NCBI GenBank assembly: GCA_015501055.1
Contig: JADNYV010000005.1
Span: 186,001 to 250,000 of the forward strand
Direction: 5' to 3'
Source of the DNA: Mucidula mucida
Taxonomy: Eukaryota; Basidiomycota; Agaricomycetes; Agaricales; Physalacriaceae
DNA length: 64,000 nt
The notes beneath the pieces were generated by a model, which saw only the letters and a list, made by a program, of their open reading frames with translations, had not been told where the DNA came from and searched no databases. Shown here in pieces: positions 26,743-38,852 of the stretch (position 1 is its first letter; each line of letters begins with the position of its first letter). Both the position numbers and the translations under genes were made by a program.

Positions 26743-28016
26743 CTACAGCAGCCCAGCGGCTCTCAAATCCCTGGCCAACCTCGCCTCCTCCAGCGCTTCC
26801 CTGTCCGGAATAACCACGACATGACCGTTCTCATCCACAAGCACCTGCGGCCTCCCTTCTCTTTGCGACTCGAGTGGAGAATCAAACTCGACACCAAAAA
26901 CGCTTTCAAGATTGCGGCGCACGGCAACATCGCGATCATAGTCGGCACGGGTTGCTGAGCCGGAGGTAGAGGTTGAAGTGGGAGTGTTCACAACCTGGGC
27001 CCAGCGCTTCGCACGCCAGAAGGACAGGACAGCATGCAGGAGGATGAACCAACCGAGGGTAATAAGTGCGAGTGAAATCCATTGTTTTGATTCGGGGGAC
27101 ATGAGCTCAGACGAGAGCGTGCCGGTGTCAGGGAGAACACCATCGCCAGAAGCGGACATATCAGCGTTATCAGAAATATCGGTTGATGGGGTATCGTCGT
27201 TGGCGACAGTGTTCCTCAGATACAATCCAACCTGAATTAAAGTCGCGCCCAATCCTGCCCTACTGCCTGTCCGTCCCGCGAGATTGGTGGACATCATGAA
27301 TGTGAGAATGAAACCGATGAACTGGAAGAACCACGACAGCGTCGCATGCATCAAGAAGGTGCTGATGGTACCGACATCATCATCATCTCCTGCGGCATCC
27401 TGACCTGATCCTGACGGCGACGAAACAAAGACGGTAGCGACAGCGGAGTTGTAAGAGGGTGCGGCGTCGGCTTGAGCATCAGCGTAGGTCGGGGGCGCGT
27501 CTTTGCGCATGTCCTCAGGTACGAGGTGAATATTGCCTTCTGGGTCGATAACGGGGGTTGACGCCTGAGTAGAGGGCTTGGCGGCTACATTGGCAAAGAC
27601 ACCATCGTTGTCGGTTCCGCCACCAATGACCCTACTGCGACCAGCTGTGGTGGGCAATGCGGAGTAGGTCTGGCCTCTCCTGCTGAAAGGAATGAAACGC
27701 CGCCACCAGGACACTGGAGGCTCAAGAGAGTGTGTAACCGGTGCAGGGAGGAGACCATTGGAATTGCCCCAGTCGTTGGGGTGGGCCAGTGCCGACGGTG
27801 AGCCCGGGGGAGGAACATCATATTCATATTCGCGTTCAAAGTCGTATCCGTCTGAGCACAGATTGAAGGGCAAGTGGGTGAAAGGATAACATGTGACCCA
27901 CCATTCCCGTGGTTGACATGGACCGTCAACGAAGGCGCAGCCCTCGACGTGTGAGGCGGGACGGGGTCGGGCGAATCGAACGCAGCGTCCAACTCCCTTT
28001 CGTGTTGCGTGGACAT
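26743..28016 (-). CDS. BSD2: Bsd2/Ndfip-family adaptor of the Rsp5 ubiquitin ligase (metal homeostasis)
   Basis: Bsd2-type proteins sit in ER/Golgi/endosome membranes and recruit the Rsp5/Nedd4 ubiquitin ligase, sending metal transporters and other cargo to the vacuole. One intron (27852-27901, 50 bases) gives 407 residues starting MSTQHERELDAAFDS. A cytosolic N-terminus contains DAPPTYADA, a PPxY motif that binds the WW domains of Rsp5, and a second related site (APSYNSA). Hydrophobic segments typical of the family follow (TLSWFFQFIGFILTFMMST, LGATLIQVGLYL, WISLALITLGWFILLHAVL), then a basic C-terminal tail (RRNLESVFGVEFD). About 100 bases separate its start from the divergent cyclodeaminase-family gene. 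Confidence 0.85.
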
Positions 28017-28116
28017 GGTGGACAACAAAAGACGAAGCTCAGGGGGATCATCATCAGTAGCTTTGACATTAAACCCTAACCTTAGGGGCACCGTTTGATC
28101 GGATCGCTGCTCTTCC

Positions 28117-29130
28117 ATGTCAGGCGATCTCCTAGTCCTCAGCGCGTCAGACGTAGACCACATCGTCGCAGACCTCGCCCCCGATGAGCTGACAAGCCTT
28201 ATGAAGGGCGTCTTCCATCCTGCCCCGTTCACAGATGATTCTACATCCTGTCCCCCGCGCCTTACATTACCTGCTCCGCTGCACACCGCCCTCGTCATGC
28301 CTGCACGTCTCCCTGCTCATGGGAGCACCGTAAAGGTAGTAGCTATCCCTAAAACATCGTCATCGGGTCTTCCAGCGTCGACAATCATCCTTGACCATCT
28401 TGGACGCGTAAAAGCCCTCATCAACGCGCGAAAGCTGACTGCACTCAGGAACGCCGCTGCATCCTTGCTTTCTACTCAATTGCTCTATAAAGCGTGGAAA
28501 CCTACATCCCTTGTATGCTTTGGCTCCGGGGCCCAGATTCACGCACACATATCTCTATTTTGCCGCGCCTACCCGAGCATCAAGAGTATAACAATTGTAG
28601 TCCGGCGAGTTGGGGAAAGAGTGCAAGGACTCATCTCTGCTCTCAATCTCGATATCAGTTGCAGCGCCACGGAAGAAGCGACAGTTGACGTGTTGACTGA
28701 GGCGGATATCATCATATGCGCCACACCATCTACAAATCCACTCTTCGACTTGTCACCAACATCCAAGCCAAGGCACATCATCCTCATCGGCTCCTACACT
28801 CCCGCCATGCACGAGGTATCCCCGTCCGTTTTCCTCCGCGCGAGCACAATCGTGCTGGACGATAAGGACGCGTGTCTATCCGAGGCCGGGGAGCTTATCG
28901 ATGCCGTCAAACTTGGTCTGGATGTACAAGCTGGAAAGGGGGTCGTGGCGCTGGGCGACCTGATTGCTGCCAACGGGAGCGGAAGCGGAAAGGAGGATGC
29001 ACGAGAACATTTGACAATTTTCAAATCTGTCGGTACGGGTCTCCAGGACGTGGCCATTGCCTCGCTTGTGTACCAACGCGCCGTGCTGATGGGTATTGGT
29101 GTACACGTTAGCAGTTATGATGAAGCTTAA
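28117..29130 (+). CDS. Ornithine cyclodeaminase / mu-crystallin family protein
   Basis: An intronless frame of 337 residues, unusual in this window. The fold is the OCD/mu-crystallin NAD(P)-binding type: LGRVKALINARKLTALRNAAAS is the characteristic substrate-side helix region, FGSGAQIHAHISLF the GxGxQ dinucleotide-binding loop, ADIIICATPSTNPLFD the family's ATxS motif, and GSYTPAMHEV the segment after it. Members include ornithine cyclodeaminase, ketimine reductases and siderophore or alkaloid enzymes, and the sequence does not let me choose between them. No metabolic cluster surrounds it, so a ketimine-reductase-like housekeeping role is as likely as any. Confidence 0.85.
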   Translation: MSGDLLVLSASDVDHIVADLAPDELTSLMKGVFHPAPFTDDSTSCPPRLTLPAPLHTALVMPARLPAHGSTVKVVAIPKTSSSGLPASTIILDHLGRVKALINARKLTALRNAAASLLSTQLLYKAWKPTSLVCFGSGAQIHAHISLFCRAYPSIKSITIVVRRVGERVQGLISALNLDISCSATEEATVDVLTEADIIICATPSTNPLFDLSPTSKPRHIILIGSYTPAMHEVSPSVFLRASTIVLDDKDACLSEAGELIDAVKLGLDVQAGKGVVALGDLIAANGSGSGKEDAREHLTIFKSVGTGLQDVAIASLVYQRAVLMGIGVHVSSYDEA

Positions 29131-29703
29131 GACGAAGCAAATGGCGCGCCCGAGAAGGTGAAAGAAGACGCGTAACTGGACAACCTGTAGGCTTCAAGAC
29201 ATGCGTAGGACCAAATGAAGATAACATAGAATGTTTTAGGAGGGAGTACTGTGCTAGGTTGAAATTACCTCGAGATACCGCTTCCTAAATTTTATTGTTT
29301 TCAAGTCGGTGAATTTCGTTCGATAAGGATTCGATACAAACTACCTGCAGCGCGCTCTGGCAGGGACCGAATGCGCCATGAACTACTGGGGCGTTAGGAC
29401 GACAACAAAATCTAGAACTGAGAAAGGCATGGTTAAGAGCGTGCGTTTACATGATGGAAAAATGAGATAGTTAGAAATGGTCGAGGAGTTGCAAGAGCGC
29501 ATTCTTTACACTCTCCCTAATGCTTAGGGCGCGCTTCTGGGGCGTAGTTGCTCGAGGCGTTTGATGAAACGAGACAGAAAACAAAGGCCTTTGTGGAGGT
29601 AACGTTGCGAGATGGTGAATTCTACAATGATAGATATAGTACAGTGATAGCGTCGGCAGAGATAAAAGAGAGAAATAAAAACGTGCAATTGTACAGTTAG
29701 GTA
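29131..29703. other. Convergent intergenic region between cyclodeaminase-family gene and CHD1
   Basis: About 570 bases of probable 3' untranslated sequence for two convergent genes. No frame with coding character was seen on either strand. Confidence 0.5.
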
Positions 29704-32700
29704 TTATCGATGCGCTTTACCGTTCGCCTTCGAGCTGGATCCATTAGTTGCTTTGGGCGTAGAACTCGTCCGCGGTTTCTTCGCTGGAAGAGTTTCTGAA
29801 CTTGCCCTCGGAGCTCCTTCCTTCATGACCATCTTGGCGTGAATCTCCTCCAGCTTCGATGCTTTCACCTTCTTCGGCCAAAACAAAGTGACAAATCTAT
29901 GAAATATCAATGAGCCAATTGCTCACGAGGGATTGCTGGTGACCTACGTCCACAGGTGCTTGCGCCATCGTTCCCTGTCTTCACCCTTTCCCTCTTTCTC
30001 CCTTAGAACCACTTCGATGCGTCGGCCAATAGCAGCGAGTGAATCCTTGAGTATAGCAACCTTATTGTCTCGTGGCATATCCTCGCCCGACAATTTGAGT
30101 TGTTTCTGTTCAGACATAAGAAGTGATATGATCTAGAGAGGAAAGCAACTTACCAACTGCTTCTTTACAGGTCGCAATTCCTCCTTCGTCGCCGCTTCAT
30201 CCATGGAAGGACTGAGACGGACATCAGACAAGCCAAAGAGTATATAAGGGAAGCCTACCATTCATCATCTGACTCAGAGTCAGTGAACGTTGGCGTCGGT
30301 CGACGTTTGCGTTTCTTCGAACTGGGATCGTCAACTGAAGCGACAGCTTCACTCTCGGCACGACGTTTAAGACTACTTGCATACGAGGATGACGCTATCG
30401 GCGGAGGGGATGCCGATACCTTGACCTTTGTCCGTACCGCATTTTCGTACGCGTGCAGTTTCTCCTCGTGTTCTCTGAGGATGCCCAGAAGGTAATCGCC
30501 CCGACGGACCAGATGAATAGCGTTGGGTATGGGCCGACTGGCAGAGTCTTCACCCTTTTTGCCCTCCTCAAGGAAGAACTTTCCTTCGAGATTGAGCTTA
30601 AGGTCCTTTGCCATCGTTTCCCAGTTCCCAAAGCCATATAGGTAAGCACCAACGAGTAGCATCGAATCATCCTGAGGTCCCCACCGTCCAGACCAATTGA
30701 GCGTGGGACGTATGTTCTCGACGGGAATCGACCATTTGTAAGGATCGGGAAGCTCGGAAAGGATGTTGTACAGCGTCTTTAGATCGTGGTGTCGAGAAAC
30801 GACAGTTTCGGCATTGATGTTGCCGACGCCACGACAAGTAACCAGGACAGCCTTGCTTTTCTGAGCGTTAGTCAAGGTTTCTCCGGCGTCCATACGTTGT
30901 CGTTTCTGTTCCTCGCTCTCGTCGACAGCTCGAGAACATATATCGATGATCTCGTCAGAAATATCGATTATCAAAGCTTTGTTCTTGTCAGCAAGTTTGG
31001 CCTCAGTGACCTTCGAAAGAATGTTACAGATCAATCTAACCAAATTGACTGATGACTTACGATGATATCGTAGCGTTGTCGAATGTCGCCCCATCGCTGT
31101 AAACTCCGTATCAAGACACGAACGTCGCGTTCCTTGAGCTCCATCGCCTTCTGACTGGCGGACTTGCGTTGTGGGGCAGGATTTTTCGGCTTTTTCGTCG
31201 TGGAAGGTACAGGTGGCTGGTCGACATCCATACCCTCATAAGAAACTTGGGCATGCGTCCGCTTGCGATCGCGCGACTCGTCAGCTGCTATCTCTTCGGC
31301 TTTCCTCGAATCCTCGTCCTTGTCGAATTTTTGCCGCTCTTCGAGAGGTATGATGTCCTCCCAATTCATGTCGTTCTTGATGTCGCTAACAGCAGCAAAC
31401 TGAGCAAGGAAGCCTTCGCCGCCGAGTGATGCACCGGTACCGCCGTCGGCCATGGTTTCATGATCCTCAGCACGAGTGAGAATATCGTCGAGATCCATTT
31501 CGTCAAGTTTCTGGCTTTGCTGGGTGTCATCTTTCTCGAATCTGCAAATAGCTTAGTGTCAAGTTGAATGTGCCAACGGCTTATGCATACATTTTTTGGG
31601 CCCCATACTTCAAAACGGCAGTTAATTCTTCTTTGTCTATGTCACCTTTCTTAGCCTCCTTTTCCTTCTTCGGCTTCGCGCTGAGATGTTCCTGAGTAGT
31701 ATCCATTTGGCCGACGACTGTGATGGAGTTCAGCTCGGATTGGAAGTCTTGAAGCAAAATACGCTTACTAGCATATTCCAGAATCATCTTCTGCTTTGCA
31801 CGTTCCAAGACGTCTTCCTCGACGGTATCCTTACTGACAAAACGATATACACTAACGTGAGATTTTTGTCCAATACGATGCGCTCTCGCCATTGCCTGTA
31901 AGTCGTTCTGAGGATTCCAATCACTCTGTTCAAGACAGTGAGCAGTATCCCAGATGCTAATGCAATGTCAACTCACATCGAAAATGATGACTGTATTAGC
32001 TGTCTCCAAATTGATTCCCAGACCTCCAGCCCGAGTCGACAAAAGGAACGCGAAGTCCACTGATCCAGGCGCGTTGAAGTGATCGATCGACTTCTTCCGT
32101 GCCTCTGAAGAAACCATACCGTCCAAGCGCTGGTGCAGATACCCTCGGAGACTCATGTAATCGCTAAGGATATCAAGCATCCGAACCATTTGACTGAAAA
32201 TCAGGACCCGATGACCATCTTGTCGGAGACGATTCAGGAGTTTATCTAGGAGAACCATCTTCCCGCTGTTCATGACGAGCCCTTTCAAGGTCTCCTCATC
32301 AGTGTTCGCACGCGTTTCGGCGCCGTCGAAAAGATATGGATGATTAGCAGCCTTTTTGAGTTCCATCGCTAACAGACGCTCTAAGTCACGACATAGCATA
32401 GACCAACAAACAATACTTACCAATGTTTAACAAACTGATATTGTTATTGCCATTAGCGCTTTTAACAAGTGCTTGGAAATTCTACACCAGACCCTCAGAC
32501 GATGCAATGCCCAAGGAGAAAGAACGCACCTTCGTTAGAATGTTCTTGTAAAAGTGAGTCTGGAGAGCACTCATTTCCACGCGAAGAATACGCTCGCTCT
32601 TAGTCGGTAAGGACTTCAGCACATCCCGTTTGAGACGCCTAAGCATGAAAGATTCCAACTGTACGTGCAATTCCTTGATTTTGTCCTCGTGATTCACGTC

Positions 32701-34855
32701 GTTCAAGTCAAACTCGTCGCTCAACGCAACTATCAAATGAGTTAGTACCCGACAAGTGACTCCCGAAGATACATTACATTTCTCAGGCATCAGGAAGTGC
32801 ATCAGGGCAAGCAGCTCTGGAAGACAGTCAGTTAAACGCCGAACAACACAACGTACAACAATACCTTTCACATTGTTTTGAAGTGGTGTTCCTGTAATCA
32901 ACAGCTTCGAAGCAGCGGAGAATCCTTGAAGCGCTTCGTATAGGAGGCTGGCCGAGTTTTTTAGACGATGTGCCTGGTCCAGCGGGTGAGGGCAAAGAAA
33001 ATAGGCATGACCAGAGACTAACTTCATCTACGACCAAAGCCTGCCATTTGATTTCACCAAGCTGCTTCACGTCCTTCAATACCAGCTCGTATGTCGTCAG
33101 GAGAACATTGATCTTGAGCTTCTTAGGTGTAGGTCCGAACTCGTACTTCCTGATGGTCTCCCGCGCCTTGGCGTTACCGATGTAAGTGATGACATTGATA
33201 TCAGGGGCCCATGTCGCAAACTGGGTGTCCCAAGCTGTGATTGTCGACAACGGAACGACAACCAGAAAAGGACCATACTGCTGCATCTCGTGAAAAAGGT
33301 AGGATAAGAAGGAGACGGATTGCACAGTCTGCCGAAGATTCAGATGCAAGATTGACTGCGAAAGAACGATATCCCTACCTTTCCAAGACCCATCTCGTCA
33401 GCCAAGATACCGTTATGACCTTGGCTCCACAGATATGCGAGCCAATTGAGCCCTGTCAGCTGGAAGTCCTTCAACTCACCGCCGGTGGCTTCGATATAAT
33501 CAGGTGCCTGTGACAATGGCTGGAAGGAGGGTCTCCCTTGCTTTGTGTAATACGCGCTCTTGTACGGAAACTTGGCCTCGGCTTCTCGTTTTCTGTATTC
33601 CTCTATCTGTTCTTTGGCGATGGGGTTCACGTTGGACTGCACCTCCCACGTGCAGTCGCCGTAATTGAGGTTATTCCACTTGCAGTAGTATTCGACATCG
33701 CCTTCTGGTGTTTCTCGGTGAGAAATGATGCGGTCTACCGTGCGATAAGCCTCAAGATCCTGTTTTTCGCGTTCCTTATCGAGAAGTATTGCTTCCTACA
33801 GACGCAATCAGAGCAAAGAACACGTTGATATGCGAACCACTTACCTGGTCTTCGCGGGATAGGCCGGGTGCTTGTAGTCGCGCCTGCCAACTCTTGTACG
33901 CTTTGATGTAATTATCCACGCGTTTGACGCCTTTGAATCGCTTGAGAAATTCGTAGGTCTCGTCGGTGTTGTGTAGGTGAGAAAAGCCTTTCCACTTGAT
34001 ATGAAAGCGCTGGAACGGGGTTATTAATCGTAAAGGTAAAAAGACAGATTCAAACATACTATGTTGTCAAACCATTCGTCTTCCGGGTCATCCTCTCTAC
34101 CTTCATCTCGACTGTGACCGAGCACAGTCTCCACTTCATCCTCTTCTACGGGCTGATTGGTTGGTACAGCGTAGTAGGCGCCGTCAGGTTCTTCTTCGTC
34201 AAATCTTTCAAAGTCCTGGACATCGTCAAGGTAGTTGGGCACCTTGCTGCCGCGACTGGAGATGCGAACTTCGTCTGCTGTTGAACGCGCTCTTCGTTTC
34301 TTTTTGGATCGAGATCCATAGTCTGAGCCAGAGTCTGAGGCAGCAGAAGTGTGGCGCGTGGGTGCTGGAAAGAGCTCAGACAATAGTCAAGGATAAGAGA
34401 AATGGATAGACAAACCGCGAGGACGTGGCACAGATATGGATGCCTTCTTCTTCTTGCGAGCCTTTTTGCGAGCAGCGTAGTTCTCGTCAGCGTATGTTCC
34501 GTCCTCCTCGTCATCGTCCTCGTCTTCCTCTTCTTCGACTTCGTCTTCGTAGCCCTAGATGGATGATGGTCAGTATAGACGAGACAGTGACGACGACGGC
34601 GACGACGACTTACGGAATCTTCATCAGCCTGGATGATAGCGGTCAGGACTGTGAAAGGACTAGCAGGACTTTGAGACGTACAGGACGGACATAGAGGTTA
34701 AGTGTATGGGACGACGATGGGTTCATGACGTCCATGTGGGCGGTGGGGTCGTCTGAGTCGGCGTCGGCGTCAGCATCGGCATCGTTGATGGGAGACTGGG
34801 CGTCAGAGTCGACTTGCATGTCGTCGCTGTCATAGTCGATGTTTAGGGCGGACAT
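29704..34855 (-). CDS. CHD1: Chromodomain-helicase remodeller Chd1
   Basis: Chd1 slides and spaces nucleosomes behind RNA polymerase II using ATP. On the minus strand the order is: acidic N-terminus with Asp-Ala repeats; a long acidic/basic region ([21 protein letters not shown]); tandem chromodomains ([20 protein letters not shown] and [18 protein letters not shown]); and the Snf2 ATPase with [38 protein letters not shown] split by an intron, [11 protein letters not shown] and MLRRLKRDV. Helicase C follows with [44 protein letters not shown] and RAHRIGQK, then the SANT/SLIDE-like DNA-binding region ([29 protein letters not shown]) and a Lys/Ser-rich C-terminus ending KAHR. The ATG at 34855 is the first in frame. 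A G-rich tract abuts it. Confidence 0.93.
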
Positions 34856-34856
34856 T

Positions 34857-34875
34857 GGGAGGGAGGGAGGGAGGG
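34857..34875 (+). promoter_or_regulatory. Five-tract GGGA repeat (G-quadruplex motif) just upstream of CHD1 start
   Basis: Five GGG tracts separated by single A bases lie one base upstream of the CHD1 start codon. The plus strand carries the G-run, so the CHD1 mRNA carries the C-rich complement (CCCT repeats). Four such tracts with one-base loops satisfy the usual quadruplex pattern. Confidence 0.6.
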
Positions 34876-35698
34876 TGATGGAGAAGGAAGAGGGGCCTGA
34901 CACTCAGGTCAGCATCATCGACGACGGCGTGCGAACTCCAGCTAGCGACCGCCCAGTTGGTCACAGCCCGGCCGTATCCGGAAGGCGTTGACGATGCTCG
35001 AAACGCGCAGCGTGACATTTTCAGAGACTCCTTTTGCACACGCTGCTGTACTGTATATACCCTGATGTCCTGCTCACATTCTCACTCTCAATGCCCATCC
35101 CTCAGGCTGCACCATCAGATATCGCTCGCAGTATGTCACCCATGCATTCCACCGTGATTAAGCCCGCGAGCCTATAGGATTCTGCCGGAGCCAGAGCTCG
35201 TCGTCGCCGTCAGTGCCGACATGCTCTTGTTCCCCAATAGTCAGTCACAGGCCACCCTTCACCCTGCCTTCCATCATTCCGCCACTCCGACGACTTCGCA
35301 CCAACTCTGGACCATGTTACCCAGGCCGCCGAGCTTCTCGTCACCTCACTCCAAGTGTCGAGAAGAAATATAGCCATAGAACGTACCAAAGGCGTCAGCC
35401 CGTGGACCATGTGTTGAAACCAGGTCCAAACCTTGTCGCCGCTGGGGCGTGTGATGTGCCAACGTGCCAGCGCTGACAGATCTGATGGACGTTGACGAGC
35501 GACCCATCTCCACCGGGCGGCCAAGGCCAGAGCTCAAATGGTCAGCACCTTACATAGCGGGGTATCAAGGTGTATGTAATGAGCTCGAGCGCTCCTTTTC
35601 ACACCGCGGCATCGGGAGGATTATTACTTGCCACGTGTATATTAAATACATAATATATCTCAACCCCAGTTTAGGGTTCATTCTTTCCACACTCATGA
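34876..35698. other. Intergenic region with coding-like fragments between CHD1 and TFB4
   Basis: The left part is the CHD1 promoter. From about 35090 on the plus strand there are pieces that look coding but do not splice into one frame in my hands: MPIPQAAPSDIAR (ATG at 35091) followed by a good donor (gtatgt), then FAPTLDHVTQAAELLVTSLQ near 35300, and LTDLMDVDERPISTGRP near 35470. A TATA-like TATATA lies near 35055. This may be a small spliced gene of about 130 residues that I could not resolve. I do not recognise the product. Confidence 0.4.
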
Positions 35699-37067
35699 AT
35701 GGATGAATCACCAGGATCCCATCTATCCGTCGTTATAGACCTCTCTCCAACCCAGTGGCATTTATCCGCCCAGACCACTAATACGTATCCTCTCGCGCTC
35801 AATACTTTTCTCTCCCAACTTCTTGCTTTTCTCAATGCCCATATAGCAGCGAAACATGAGAACAGTCTCGCTGTATTCGGTGCTCTACCGGGAAAGAGGT
35901 GCGTCTCTTTACCAAGACTCTCCCATGACTGATAGGTATGTAGTGTGATGCTCTACTCTTCCGTTGACCACGAAATCGACGCCTCACTTCAAATGGACTC
36001 AAATTCATATCTCGCGTTCAAATCCGTCGATTCTGCCATTGTAGGAAAAATAATGGAGCATCTGGACGACGTTAGCGACCAGTTGGAAGAAGGTATGATT
36101 TTTCCCTTCTGGCATATAAGTGTCCTACAGGTTGACCTTTAGCACCTTGCGCCTTGGTTGGGGCCTTGACAAAAGCACTGTGTTGTACGCATGCCAGTTT
36201 TCTCAAGCCTTCTCGGAATCTGAACACGACTTTTAGATATCAACAGATGCGTCATTATACCTTCTGCGGGACCACTCGTTTCCTCGACGCAGTCGGAAGC
36301 GCCGTTGGTAGCGTCCGACCCTAGGATCCTAGTTCTGTCCGTCTCTCCAGATTTGACAACCTCGTACATTCCCGTCATGAACTCCATCTTCTCCGCTCAG
36401 AAACTGGTATGGCTGATTCATTAGTTTCGCCGAATATAATCAATATTCTTGTAGAAAGTGACCATGGACGTCTGTCAGATGTACGGATCGGATTCCGTCT
36501 TTTTACAACAAGCAGCTCACCTCACTGGTGGATCTTATATATTTCTGGAGCGCCGAGATGCGCTACTCCAATACCTCATCGTACGGGTTCTCGTTTTGTT
36601 GAGACACTTTCTGATGATGTACCAGATGGCCTTTCTATCTCCACCTGCAATTCGAAAGATTCTGTCTGTACCTACGCAGGACAAGATCGACTTCCGTGCT
36701 GCTTGCTTCTGTCACAAGAACATCGTCGATATTGGTTTTGTCTGTTCGGTTTGCCTCTCCAGTACGTCTATTCCGTATTCGTCAATACACACCTCATCCT
36801 TCATTAGTATTCTGTCAGCCCGTCCCTGTTTGTTCGACATGCAGGTTGACTGAATCATTTAGACATCGATGTATAGCTGACCAGTACCTCCATAGAACCA
36901 AGTTTCCGATTAAAACACTTCAACGCCTCAATGCCTCAAAGCCTCTACTCGTGCAAACCAATAGTGCCAATACAAATGGCTCTACGCCGCGTGCTCAGAC
37001 GCCTGCCAACAATCAACTTCCAAACAGCAATTCGATCAGTACAAACGCGTCCAACGGTCACCGATAG
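35699..37067 (+). CDS. TFB4: TFIIH subunit Tfb4 (p34)
   Basis: Tfb4 is part of the core of TFIIH, which opens promoters and acts in nucleotide-excision repair. Introns 35899-35943, 36093-36142, 36185-36236, 36407-36454, 36581-36625, 36762-36807 and 36845-36895 give 343 residues. The vWA-like fold is visible as HLSVVIDLSPTQWHL, NSLAVFGALPGKS, VMLYSSVD, APCALVGALTKALCYINR, RILVLSVSPDLTTSYIPVMN, VTMDVCQMYGSDSVFLQQA and TGGSYIFLE. A C4-type zinc finger follows (CFCHKNIVDIGFVCSVCLS, CQPVPVCSTC). The C-terminus is a low-complexity Asn/Thr-rich tail. All splice phases are consistent. It converges with the taspase gene, about 100 bases between stops. Confidence 0.92.
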
Positions 37068-37164
37068 CTCATGTTACGACTACTGTCTACAACAACCATG
37101 CAGTGATGAAAATGGGAACATGCGACTCATCTCGCATATTCACTGGTTGTCGAAGTACATGCAC

Positions 37165-38646
37165 CTATGCTTGTGTCGGTCGTTCGTCAATCGGATGTAA
37201 TGAAGGGCCGACCTTTGGAGTTTGCGAGTTTGGGGAAACGAATGCAATAGTCATGCTAGGTGTAGTGAATGCACACCAAAGACGTACTGGGGACCTGTCA
37301 GTATGTTTTCTAATTGCACTCGTAACTAACCTGTCCATTGATCGTCATCCTTACTTGTTGTCATCAATATAACGCCCGCATTTGGTTGGTCGTCGTATCG
37401 TTTTTTGGTGTCGTCTGTCCACAGCACCAACTGTCAACAAAATAAAACTAGGATTCCCATTAGATGATCATACTCCAAAAGCGAAGCATGGCCCTCTGCA
37501 AAACCTCGTGAACGTCGTCGTCAGCGATCAACGCTGCTAGCACTGCTGATCCAATGGATTGGGCCAACGATGATCTCACAATGAATTCGCCGGCGCCTAG
37601 AATCCTGAGCTGCGTCTAATTATCGTACGTGGATTATCGGTACCTGACACGCTGCACGCGACGTTGAACAATCGAGAGTGTACATCTGCTTGTTCCGCCC
37701 AACAACCTGCGCCGTAAACAGCAGCCTGGATCTCAGTTAGCCCAGATATGAGTACGCGACTTTACAGTACTTCACCAATGCGTCCGGGGTGTTTCAATAG
37801 TAGACCACCACTGAGTTCGTCATGAGCGTTAGCACACTCACGTAGGATTTATGAACTCGCCTCGACACACCGGCAGCTATCTCATTGGTTTCTGCGCGAA
37901 AAGATATCGCTCCAACAGTATCCTGCATCTTATCGTATGTGAGCTCAGTCGACGCACTCGTGAGAATGTCCTTCCAACGCGTCCAATTCTCAAAGGCTTT
38001 TGGATGAGTCAGGGCTTCGGGATCTACGAAGCAACTAGGGTCAAGTCGGGATTCACCAAATCGACGCGCTCCGTGAGCTACCAGCATCCTGCAGGGGATA
38101 TCAGATTTTACCTTGGGATAAGCGAAAGAGACGGACAACGGTGGGAGACGTCCAAGAGGGTCAACACTCTGTGAATATTCGAGGATTTTGCGAGCGAGCG
38201 CGATAGGATTCTTGATACCTTGGACGATCAGCTACCCAGATTAGACTTTTCAATTTAGTGTGGGGTTACCTTGGACTGCGCCCACACTCCCGAATGATTG
38301 GGCCTTCCCGTCAATGATACTCGCGTCGCATTCAACAGTACCTTCCAAAGTGAGATTCGAACCGAAGCCTGATGACCGTTCATTGGGAGCATTCAGGCGT
38401 AATTAACGCCTAACCAGCATTAAGGCACGGGTCATTCTCCAGTATGATCATGGCCTGTTCGACAAGATGTAGTGCGGATGAATTCGCGGTCATAGTTTCG
38501 ATAGTTGTTTTGCATGCTCTGCAGATATGGGTCACCCAATGATACGATTTGGCCACCGATTCTTACCGACGTAGGGCACGCTTCACAGCAGGTTCTGACG
38601 ACTCATTGAGGCTTCCAGCGCCGCCGTGGACTACTGTATAGTGCAT
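37165..38646 (-). CDS. TASP1: Taspase 1-like threonine aspartase (Ntn hydrolase)
   Basis: Taspase 1 is an asparaginase-2 family Ntn hydrolase that cleaves itself and then cuts proteins after Asp (TFIIA and MLL in animals). On the minus strand the protein begins MHYTVVHGGAGSLNES, the family start. Later exons give VEQAMIILENDPCLNAG, GSNLTLEGTVECDASIIDG, SFGSVGAVQG, KNPIALARKIL, then the autoprocessing site DTVGAISF with its nucleophilic Thr. After that come GVSSGGLLLKHPGRIGE and AAVYGAGCWAEQADVHSR, which point to taspase rather than plain asparaginase, and a final exon VRLWCAFTTPSMTIAFVS. The intron before GGLLLKHPGR uses a GC donor (37811-37860). The Thr and the KHPGR loop are intact, so activity is expected. 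The fungal substrate is not known to me. Confidence 0.85.
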
Positions 38647-38852
38647 AGAAAGATCGATGTGGACAAGTGTGTACGATCAATGATCATGATGCAATGCAGA
38701 GTGTTTGGCCCTGATGTTACAGTAATCACATGAAAGTTCCCCCCACACAAGACGGGGGCTCTAGTTCTCTACTAATAACCATTGCCAAGGTTCCGTTGAC
38801 TATCGATCAGCTCTCCGTTTCCCGTGCATGCTCGCCTTCTTGACCTCTTACC

